Shown here: positions 15,435-21,581 of the stretch, piece after piece
Layout of the letters: each line of letters begins with the position of its first letter
How positions within the stretch are numbered: position 1 is the first letter of the stretch
Origin: an uncultured bacterium
GTDB taxonomy: Bacteria > Bacillota > Clostridia > Oscillospirales > Oscillospiraceae
Assembly (NCBI GenBank): GCA_947364395.1
Contig: CANASS010000028.1
Location: 1 to 27,469 of the forward strand
Direction: 5' to 3'
DNA length: 27,469 bases
Notes under the pieces: model-generated
What the model was told of the DNA's origin: nothing
Seen by the model: the letters and a program-made list of their open reading frames with translations, nothing else
Databases searched by the model: none
Translations under genes and position numbers: made by a program

Positions 15435-16145
15435 TCAGGCCATCCCGTAAATCTGCTGGGTCCCGCTGATGGCCTGCTCCAGGTATTCGTCGATCCACCG
15501 CGCGGCGCCCTCCAGGTCCCGGGCCCGAAGAAGGGCATACAGGGTCTGGGTGTTGCGGACCAGGGCGGGGATGCCGTAGAGGGTGCAGAACCGGGTCCAC
15601 AGGGCGATGACCGGGGGTTTGAAGGAGTAGTAAATCAGTGGTACGATGCTGTTTCCTCCCACCAAGGCCAGCTCGTGCTGGAAGGCGAAGGCGGCCTCCG
15701 CGGCCTGCGCCGCTCCATGGGCCTCCGCCATCCGCTCCAGGGCCCCTCCCAGCTTCTCCAGCCCCTGGTCGGAGGCGTACAGGATGGCCCGTTCCGCCGC
15801 CAGGTGCTCCAACGCCCGGCGCACCTCCAATATAGAGCGGATCTCATCCCGGCCCAGCACCCCTCCTTTGTACTGCATGATGGCGATGAGGGTGTCCAGG
15901 TTCCCCCGGCGGCGGTAGTCGGCCACGCAGGTGCCCTGCCGGGGCCGGACCTCCAAAAAGCCCTGGTCGGACAGCTCGGCAAGGCCGCTGTTCACCACGG
16001 TGCGGCTCACCTGCATCTGTTCGGCCAAGGTCCTCTCCGGGGGCAGCTGGGTGCCCACCGGCAGCGCCCCGGAGAGAATCATCCCCTGGAGCTGCTGGAC
16101 GAACAGGTCCTTCAGGCTGGGGGCGAACAGCTTGGCAAATTCCAT
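15435..16145 (-). CDS. GntR-family transcriptional regulator, FadR/FCD subfamily
   Basis: The protein has 236 residues. An N-terminal winged helix has the GntR signature LPPERTLAEQMQVSRTVV followed by LAELSDQGFLEVRPRQGTCV. The C-terminal all-helical FCD effector domain runs from DEIRSILEVRRALEHLAAERA to the end. The His in QHELALVGGNS is present, but the later His ligands of metal-binding FCD domains are not apparent, so the ligand may be a plain organic acid or acyl compound. The start at 16145 follows GAGGAGG; the frame open to 16220 overlaps the promoter. It is divergent from the hypB operon, and FadR-like operator sites lie in both promoters, so it probably controls itself and that operon. 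Confidence 0.93.
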   Translation of the reverse strand: MEFAKLFAPSLKDLFVQQLQGMILSGALPVGTQLPPERTLAEQMQVSRTVVNSGLAELSDQGFLEVRPRQGTCVADYRRRGNLDTLIAIMQYKGGVLGRDEIRSILEVRRALEHLAAERAILYASDQGLEKLGGALERMAEAHGAAQAAEAAFAFQHELALVGGNSIVPLIYYSFKPPVIALWTRFCTLYGIPALVRNTQTLYALLRARDLEGAARWIDEYLEQAISGTQQIYGMA

Positions 16146-16165
16146 GATAATTCCTCCTCTGGTTC

Positions 16166-16176
16166 TGGTCGTGCCA
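16166..16176. promoter_or_regulatory. Candidate GntR operator at its own promoter
   Basis: TGGTCGTGCCA is an imperfect palindrome that differs at one key position from the FadR-subfamily pattern TNGTNNNACNA. It lies about 10-20 bases after the predicted GntR start point, the mirror of the site at 16312-16322. Confidence 0.45.
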
Positions 16177-16191
16177 CATATCACGAGGAGA

Positions 16192-16220
16192 AGTTTATCA
16201 TATAAGATTGACAAAAGCAA
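16192..16220 (-). promoter_or_regulatory. Probable promoter of the GntR gene
   Basis: On the minus strand TTGCTT (16220-16215), 17 bases and TAAACT (16197-16192) give a moderate SigA match. TATGAT a few bases upstream is an alternative -10. The predicted start is near 16185, about 40 bases before the ATG. Confidence 0.45.
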
Positions 16221-16270
16221 GAAGGGAAAACTGTGGATAAAGCAGAAAATATGGAAAGATTTCCGGGTGG

Positions 16271-16299
16271 TTGACGCAAAGACACGAAAATGGTAAAAT
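16271..16299 (+). promoter_or_regulatory. Promoter of the hypB operon
   Basis: TTGACG (16271-16276), 17 bases and TAAAAT (16294-16299), preceded by TGG as an extended -10. This is a strong SigA match. The start should be near 16306, leaving about 36 bases of leader. Confidence 0.85.
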
Positions 16300-16311
16300 T
16301 ATGATATCACT

Positions 16312-16322
16312 TGGTTGGACCA
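16312..16322. promoter_or_regulatory. Candidate FadR-type operator in the hypB leader
   Basis: TGGTTGGACCA is a palindrome around a three-base centre and fits the FadR-subfamily half-site pattern TNGTNNNACNA at every fixed position. It covers about +6 to +16 of the predicted transcript, where a bound regulator would block initiation or clearance. The gene for such a regulator is adjacent and divergent. Confidence 0.65.
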
Positions 16323-16341
16323 GAGAGAGGAGAGATTTTTT

Positions 16342-17013
16342 ATGGATCAGGTCCGGGTCATCGAGGTGAAGCAGAGTGTGTTCGCCGACAACGACAGGCG
16401 GGCGGCGCAGCTGCGCCAGGAGCTGAAGGAGCGGGGCGTTTTTCTGCTCAACCTGATGAGCTCCCCCGGCGCGGGCAAGACCACCACCCTGAAGCGCACG
16501 GTGGAGCTGTTGAAGGACGAGATCAAAATCGGCGTGATGGAGGCGGATATCGACTCCGACGTGGACGCCCGGACCATGGCGGCGGCGGGGGTGAGGTCCA
16601 TCCAGCTCCATACCGGCGGCATGTGCCACCTGGACGCCGACATGACCCGCCAGGGGCTGGACGAGCTGCTGGCGGAGAGCGGCGTGGAGCTGGCCATTTT
16701 GGAGAATGTAGGCAATCTGGTGTGCCCGGCGGAGTTCGACACGGGGGCGGTGAAGAACGCCGCCATTTTATCCGTCCCCGAAGGGGACGACAAGCCGCTG
16801 AAATACCCGCTGATGTTCCAGGTATGCGACGTGGTGCTCATCAATAAGATCGACGTGGCCCCTTACTTCGACTTCGACCTGGAGCGGTGTACTGAGTATA
16901 TCCGCATGCGCAACCCGGAGGCCAAGGTGATTCCCATCTGCGCCAAGACCGGCGAGGGCGTGGAGGAGTGGGCCAAGTGGCTCCGGGAGCAGGTCCAAGC
17001 GTGGAAGAGCTGA
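16342..17013 (+). CDS. hypB: Nickel-insertion GTPase HypB
   Basis: HypB is a SIMIBI-class GTPase that passes Ni(II) with HypA to NiFe hydrogenase (and urease in some bacteria). The 223-residue protein has the P-loop SSPGAGKTTT (about residues 40-49), the switch segment ADIDSDVDAR, NKID at 168-171 and CAKTGEG near the end. The dimer metal site is complete: C95-H96 in GGMCHLDADM and C128 in GNLVCPAEF. The N-terminus lacks both the CxxCGC high-affinity nickel motif and the His-rich stretch of some HypB proteins. The start at 16342 follows GAGAGGAGAG. It leads a four-gene operon with hypA but without hypC-F or hydrogenase genes in the window. Confidence 0.95.
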   Translation: MDQVRVIEVKQSVFADNDRRAAQLRQELKERGVFLLNLMSSPGAGKTTTLKRTVELLKDEIKIGVMEADIDSDVDARTMAAAGVRSIQLHTGGMCHLDADMTRQGLDELLAESGVELAILENVGNLVCPAEFDTGAVKNAAILSVPEGDDKPLKYPLMFQVCDVVLINKIDVAPYFDFDLERCTEYIRMRNPEAKVIPICAKTGEGVEEWAKWLREQVQAWKS

Positions 17014-17014
17014 G

Positions 17015-17075
17015 AACCTGTATTCACAACCTCAATTCACTGTCCGGCCGGGTGTTTCGGCTGTGAACACAGGTT
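17015..17075 (+). other. Long imperfect hairpin between hypB and the oxidoreductase gene
   Basis: AACCTGT-a-TTCACA (17015-17028) pairs with TGTGAA-c-ACAGGTT (17062-17075), giving 13 pairs with one A-C mismatch, around a loop with a GCCG/CGGC stem. Only TTTT follows, so termination would be weak. It fills most of the 96-base gap and could stabilise, process or attenuate the message between the two genes. Confidence 0.5.
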
Positions 17076-17109
17076 TTGAGTCCCCCTGTCAAGAGAGAGG
17101 AGAAAAGAC

Positions 17110-19905
17110 ATGAGCGAGACAAAATTTCCCTTGGACGAGAGCAGGCTGTCCTTTGAGATTCCCAAGACGGATCACCCCCGGGAGAAGATCGTCAAGCTGG
17201 GCAAAATGATTACCGACCGGGTGCCCGCCAAGCTCCACGGGGTCACCGGGGAGGACCCGGAGTACTGGGGTCTGGCCGGGCTGGTCACCGACGAGATGGC
17301 CGACGTGGCCATGAAAATGAAGGTGCGCAAGCCCAAGACCTTTGGGCAGATTCAAAAGCTCACCGGCATGGAGCCGGAAAAGCTGCAAAAGGTGCTGGAC
17401 GAGATGAGCCTCATCGGCCTCATCGAGTACCACTGGGAGAACCTGGACGGCAAAAACCCCAGCCACGAGAAGCGGTACGTCCTGCCCATGTTCGTGCCGG
17501 GCAGCGCGGAGTTTTTCAACATGCGCCGGATCCAGATTGACGAGCACCCCGAGGTGGCCGCCTTCTTCGAGCGGATGACCTTCCTGCCCCTGGAGAAGAT
17601 CACCCCCATGGTGCCCCCCGGCGGGGCGGGCATCGGCATGCACGTGATCCCGGTGGAGCAGGCCATCGGCATGGAGAGCAAGTCCATCTCCATCGAGCAC
17701 ATCTCCCACTGGCTGGACAAGTACGAGGGCAAATACGCCGCCTCTCCCTGCTCCTGCCGGATGAGCCGGGCCAAGCTGGGGGAGGGCTGCGGCGACGACG
17801 CCGAGGACTGGTGCATCGCCGTGGGCGATATGGCGGACTACGTGGTGGAGACGGACAAGGGGGGCCGCTACATCACCAAGGAGGAGGCCCTGGAGATCTT
17901 CCGCAAGGCGGAGGCCAACGGCTATGTCCACCAGATCACCAACATCGACGGCGACCAGAAAATTTTCGCCATCTGCAACTGCAACGTCAACGTGTGCAAC
18001 GCACTGCGCACCAGCCAGCTCTTCAACACCCCCAACATGAGCCGGTCGGCCTATGTGGCCAAGGTGGAGCAGGACAAGTGCGTGGCCTGCGGCGGCTGCG
18101 TGGAGGTGTGCCCCGCCGGGGCGGCCAAGCTGGGCCAGAAGCTGTGCGCCAAGGACGGCGCTCCCATTCAATACCCCCGGCAGGAGCTGCCCGACGAGGT
18201 GAAGTGGGGCCCGGAGAAGTGGTCCGTCGACTACCGGGACAAGAATCGGATCAATACCCACGAGACGGGCACCGCCCCCTGTAAGACCGCCTGTCCCGCC
18301 CACATCGCGGTCCAGGGCTATTTGAAGCTGGCGGCCCAGGGGAAGTACAGCGAGGCGCTGGAGCTCATCAAGAAGGAGAACCCCTTCCCCGCCGTGTGCG
18401 GCCGGGTGTGCAACCGCCGGTGCGAGGAGGCCTGCACCCGGGGGACCATCGACCAGTCCGTGGCCATCGACGAGGTGAAAAAGTTCATCGCCCAGCAGGA
18501 TCTGAAGGCGGAACACCGCTTTGTGCCGGAAAAGGTGATCCCCAAGGTGGAGGGGACCTTCTCCCAGAAGATCGCCGTCATCGGCGGTGGTCCGGCGGGG
18601 CTGTCCTGCGCCTTCTACCTGGCCCTCAAGGGCTACGAGCCCACCGTGTTCGAGAAAAACAAGGAGCTGGGCGGCATGCTGCGCTACGGCATCCCCAGCT
18701 TCAAGCTGGAGAAGGACGTGCTGGACGCGGAGATCGACGTGATCCGGGCCCTGGGGGTGGACTTCCGCTGCGGGGTGGAGGTGGGCCGGGACCTGACCCT
18801 GGACGACCTGCGGGCCCAGGGCTACGAGGCGTTTTACATCGCCATCGGCTGCCAGCGGGGCCGCCTGCCCGGCATACCCGGAGAGTCCTCTGAGGGCGTG
18901 TGGTCCGCGGTGGAGTTCCTCCGCCGGGCTCTGGCGGAGGGGAGCCTGAAGGTTCCCGGCAAGACCGTGGTGGTGGGCGGCGGCAACGTGGCCATTGACG
19001 CCGCCCGAACCGCCCGCCGCTGCGGGGCGGACAGCGTCCAGATGTACTGCCTGGAGCCCCGGGACAAAATGCCCGCCTCTCTGGAGGAGATCGCCGAGGC
19101 GGAGGAAGAGGACATCGGCATCCAGTGCGGCTGGGGTCCCAAGGAGGTCCTGACCGAAAACGGCAGGGTGTCCGGGGTGGTGTTCATGCGGTGCACCAGC
19201 GTCTGGGACGATCAGGGCCGGTTCGCCCCCCAGTACGACGAGCAGGACACCGTCGCCGTTCCCTGTGACCACGTGGTCCTGTCCATCGGCCAGAGCGTGG
19301 AGTGGGGCGGCCTGCTGGAGGGCAGCGGGGTCGAGCTGGCCCGGGGCGGCTGGGCCAAGGCGGACCCCAAGACCTATCAAACCGCCCAGCCCGACGTGTT
19401 TGTGGGCGGCGACGCGTACACCGGTCCCAAGTTTGCCATCGACGCCATCGCGGCGGGCAAAGAGGCGGCGGTGTCCCTCCACCGTTTCGTCCAGCCGGAC
19501 GCCAGCATGACCATCGGCCGGGACCCCCGGTACTTTGTGGAGTTGGACAAGAATAACATCAAGGTGGAGCAGTACGACACGGCCGCCCGCCAGATCCCCG
19601 GCATGGACGACAGCTTCGACTGGAAAAAGTCCTTCCGGGATGCCAAGCGCACCTTCACCGAGGAGCAGGTCAAGGCGGAGACCGCCCGCTGCTTAGGCTG
19701 CGGCGCGTCCATCGTGGACCCCAATAAGTGCATTGGCTGCGGCCTGTGCACCACCCGGTGCGAGTTTGACGCCATCCACCTCCACCGGGAGCGGCCGGAG
19801 TGCTCCACCATGGTTAAAAGCGAGGACAAGATGAAGGCCATCCTGCCCAACATGCTCAAGCGGGAGATCAAGATCAAGCGGGCCGCCCGCAGGGCCAAAA
19901 AGTAG
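17110..19905 (+). CDS. Multidomain iron-sulfur/FAD NAD(P)H oxidoreductase (GltD/NfnB-like core)
   Basis: The 931-residue soluble protein has four visible parts. Residues 1-310 are of unfamiliar type: a winged-helix-like stretch (KTFGQIQKLTGMEPEKL), then Cys clusters C214-x-C216 (PCSCRMSR), C227, C235, and C289/C291/C296 (CNCNVNVC). A ferredoxin motif C324-C327-C330-C334 follows. Residues 390-760 resemble the GltD, NfnB and dihydropyrimidine dehydrogenase family: N-terminal Fe-S cysteines 391, 395, 430, 434, 438, 442, the FAD loop GGGPAG at 492-497, the NAD(P)H loop GGGNVA at 623-628 and the C-terminal FAD segment VFVGGDAYTGP. A last ferredoxin-like domain has C861, C864, C874, C877, C880, C884. 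The start has GAGAGAGGAG upstream; hypA starts three bases after the stop. The protein probably moves electrons from or to NAD(P)H; the partner is unknown. Confidence 0.9.
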   Translation: MSETKFPLDESRLSFEIPKTDHPREKIVKLGKMITDRVPAKLHGVTGEDPEYWGLAGLVTDEMADVAMKMKVRKPKTFGQIQKLTGMEPEKLQKVLDEMSLIGLIEYHWENLDGKNPSHEKRYVLPMFVPGSAEFFNMRRIQIDEHPEVAAFFERMTFLPLEKITPMVPPGGAGIGMHVIPVEQAIGMESKSISIEHISHWLDKYEGKYAASPCSCRMSRAKLGEGCGDDAEDWCIAVGDMADYVVETDKGGRYITKEEALEIFRKAEANGYVHQITNIDGDQKIFAICNCNVNVCNALRTSQLFNTPNMSRSAYVAKVEQDKCVACGGCVEVCPAGAAKLGQKLCAKDGAPIQYPRQELPDEVKWGPEKWSVDYRDKNRINTHETGTAPCKTACPAHIAVQGYLKLAAQGKYSEALELIKKENPFPAVCGRVCNRRCEEACTRGTIDQSVAIDEVKKFIAQQDLKAEHRFVPEKVIPKVEGTFSQKIAVIGGGPAGLSCAFYLALKGYEPTVFEKNKELGGMLRYGIPSFKLEKDVLDAEIDVIRALGVDFRCGVEVGRDLTLDDLRAQGYEAFYIAIGCQRGRLPGIPGESSEGVWSAVEFLRRALAEGSLKVPGKTVVVGGGNVAIDAARTARRCGADSVQMYCLEPRDKMPASLEEIAEAEEEDIGIQCGWGPKEVLTENGRVSGVVFMRCTSVWDDQGRFAPQYDEQDTVAVPCDHVVLSIGQSVEWGGLLEGSGVELARGGWAKADPKTYQTAQPDVFVGGDAYTGPKFAIDAIAAGKEAAVSLHRFVQPDASMTIGRDPRYFVELDKNNIKVEQYDTAARQIPGMDDSFDWKKSFRDAKRTFTEEQVKAETARCLGCGASIVDPNKCIGCGLCTTRCEFDAIHLHRERPECSTMVKSEDKMKAILPNMLKREIKIKRAARRAKK

Positions 19906-19908
19906 GCC

Positions 19909-20253
19909 ATGCACGAGCTGGGCATTGTGTTCCACATCATCAAAAGCGTGGAACAGGCGGCGGCGGATAACGGACTGAAAAAGGTATGCGCCGTGGTGCT
20001 GGAGCTGGGAGAGGTGTCCGGCGTGGTGCCGGACTACCTCACTGACTGCTGGAAATGGGCGGCGGCCAAGTCGGAGCTGGCCAGCGGGTCGGAGCTGCGG
20101 GTGGAGACTCTGCCCGCCGTCACCCGCTGCGGCGGCTGCGGCAGGGACTACCCCACCGTGGCCCACGGCCGGACCTGCCCCCACTGTCAAAGCGGCAACA
20201 CCTGGCTTTTGACCGGAAACGAGGTGAGCATCAAGGAGATTGAGGCATATTGA
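19909..20253 (+). CDS. hypA: Nickel metallochaperone HypA
   Basis: HypA binds Ni(II) at its N-terminus and works with HypB in nickel delivery. The 114-residue protein begins MHELGIV, so the nickel-binding M1-H2-E3 triad is intact. The structural zinc site is C74-x-x-C77 (RCGGCGR) and C90-x-x-C93 (CPHC). Its start lies three bases after the oxidoreductase stop, so translation is coupled to that gene and not to hypB, which is nearly 3 kb upstream. This separation of hypA and hypB by a flavoprotein is unusual. Confidence 0.95.
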   Translation: MHELGIVFHIIKSVEQAAADNGLKKVCAVVLELGEVSGVVPDYLTDCWKWAAAKSELASGSELRVETLPAVTRCGGCGRDYPTVAHGRTCPHCQSGNTWLLTGNEVSIKEIEAY

Positions 20254-20308
20254 CCGGCATATGTAAAAGAGAGAGAATGGGGCGGAGCCCCAAAAGGAGG
20301 AAAAAACA

Positions 20309-21352
20309 ATGCTGTTTCAAATCTATGGAGACGGCGCGGGCTGGCAGCTGCTGGGCTGGCTGCTGGTGTTCACCGGGCTGGTGCTGGCCAACGAGTTCGC
20401 CCGCCGGAGCAAGCTGGGCGGAATCATCTGCTTTTTGGGTATTCCGGCGGCGCTCACCGTCTACTTCATCTCCATCTACGTCTGCGCCGGAATGGGGATG
20501 GACTGGGCCCTGAGCAACCAGACCTACACCCACATGAACAGCTGGTTCCACTACGCCAAGCTGTACGCCGCCACGGCGGGGTGCATCGGCTTCATGATGC
20601 TCAAGTACAAGTGGAGCGTCGGCAAGACGGAGTGGTTTAAGGTGTTCCCCTTCGTCATCGTGGCCATCAACATCCTGATTGCCGTGGTCAGCGACTTTGA
20701 GTCCGGCGTGAAGGGTCTGATGTCCCTGGCGGAGAACGGCGACCGCTGGTGGCTGTCCAGCGAGAACGTGTGGCTGTACGGCGGCTGGTGGAACTGGGTC
20801 AACGGCATCGCGGGGATCATCAATATTTTGTGCATGACGGGCTGGTGGGGGATTTACGCCTCCAAGGACAAGCGGGACATGCTGTGGCCGGACATGACCT
20901 TCGTGTACATCCTGGCCTATGACCTGTGGAACTTCGAGTACACCTACAACAACCTGCCCACCCACACTTGGTACTGCGGCCTGGCCCTGCTGCTGGCCCC
21001 CACCTTTGCCAACGCCCTGTGGAACAAGGGCGGCTGGATTCAGAACCGGGCCAACACCCTGGCCCTGTGGTGCATGTTCGCCCAGGTATTCCCCCTGTTC
21101 CAGGACGAGGGCCGGTTTGCCGTCCTGCCGGTGCTGTACGCCGACGGGGTGATGAACCCGGCGGTGCGGCCCACCGCCGCCGACCCCACCATGCAGGGCG
21201 TGGTGGCCGTCATCGCCCTGGCGGTGAACGTGGTGGCGCTGGCCTTTATCATCAAGCGGTCCATCGAGCAGAAAAAGAATCCCTACAAAAACGAGATCTT
21301 CACCGACCAGAGGGATTTCCAGCTGGCCATGGCCCGGGCGGAGGGCAGATGA
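20309..21352 (+). CDS. Polytopic membrane protein of unknown function (perhaps DUF5692 family)
   Basis: The 347-residue protein has about nine hydrophobic helices, roughly at residues 12-27, 37-58, 80-98, 110-127, 159-181, 193-208, 222-238, 248-264 and 296-315. Loops and helix ends are rich in Trp, Tyr, Asn and His (YTHMNSWFHYAKLY, WWNWVNGIAG, DLWNFEYTYNNLPTHTWY), as expected for a ligand or cofactor pocket rather than a simple channel. No transporter signature or signal peptide is seen. From memory it resembles the uncharacterised DUF5692 family, but I cannot check this. AAAAGGAGG lies eight bases before the ATG, with a small GGGGC/GCCCC hairpin just upstream. It ends the operon before a strong terminator. 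It may be the membrane partner, or the substrate carrier, of the flavoprotein. Confidence 0.85.
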   Translation: MLFQIYGDGAGWQLLGWLLVFTGLVLANEFARRSKLGGIICFLGIPAALTVYFISIYVCAGMGMDWALSNQTYTHMNSWFHYAKLYAATAGCIGFMMLKYKWSVGKTEWFKVFPFVIVAINILIAVVSDFESGVKGLMSLAENGDRWWLSSENVWLYGGWWNWVNGIAGIINILCMTGWWGIYASKDKRDMLWPDMTFVYILAYDLWNFEYTYNNLPTHTWYCGLALLLAPTFANALWNKGGWIQNRANTLALWCMFAQVFPLFQDEGRFAVLPVLYADGVMNPAVRPTAADPTMQGVVAVIALAVNVVALAFIIKRSIEQKKNPYKNEIFTDQRDFQLAMARAEGR

Positions 21353-21381
21353 TCTCCCGCTGTTAAAACGGAATTATTTCA

Positions 21382-21425
21382 CGCCGTCAGCCTGCGGGGG
21401 ACTTCCGCAGGCTGACGGCGCTTTT
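21382..21425 (+). terminator. Terminator of the hypB operon
   Basis: A perfect 16-base-pair stem (21382-21397 with 21405-21420) with a seven-base loop is followed by CTTTTCC. It starts 29 bases after the membrane protein stop. The T run is short, but the stem is very stable. Confidence 0.82.
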
Positions 21426-21508
21426 CCACCGCTTGGACATAGTTCCAATGTTCAAACAGCGCCTGGACATGATTTTCTGGAACAAAGCCGGTGCGCCCTC
21501 CGAATATG

Positions 21509-21544
21509 ACAAGTCCCGCTTTTCGTACGAAAAGCGGGACTTGT
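21509..21544. repeat. Perfect 36-base palindrome downstream of asnS
   Basis: The two 18-base halves (21509-21526 and 21527-21544) are exact reverse complements with no spacer, centred on CGTACG. No T run follows on either strand. It lies in the 229-base gap between the convergent membrane-protein and asnS genes, which otherwise contains the terminator at 21382-21425 and a weak 42-codon plus-strand frame (21448-21576) that I do not call a gene. It could be a transcription barrier for asnS or a mobile palindromic repeat. Confidence 0.75.
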
Positions 21545-21581
21545 TCGTCGGTCACGTCACGGGCAGCCCGTACTGATTGCT

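Noticed and set aside
17089..19482. A 797-codon open frame antisense to the flavoprotein gene
   Set aside because: It is a mirror of strong GC-biased codon use on the plus strand; the protein is low-complexity (His, Gly, Leu, Val, Asp rich), has no family motifs, and the plus-strand frame has clear domains.
16342..21352. A complete NiFe hydrogenase maturation operon
   Set aside because: No hypC, hypD, hypE, hypF or hydrogenase subunit is encoded anywhere in the window; only hypA and hypB are present.
21448..21576. A 42-codon plus-strand frame through the 36-base palindrome
   Set aside because: No ribosome site, no recognisable family, and both strands of a palindrome read as plausible peptides; not supportable as a gene.
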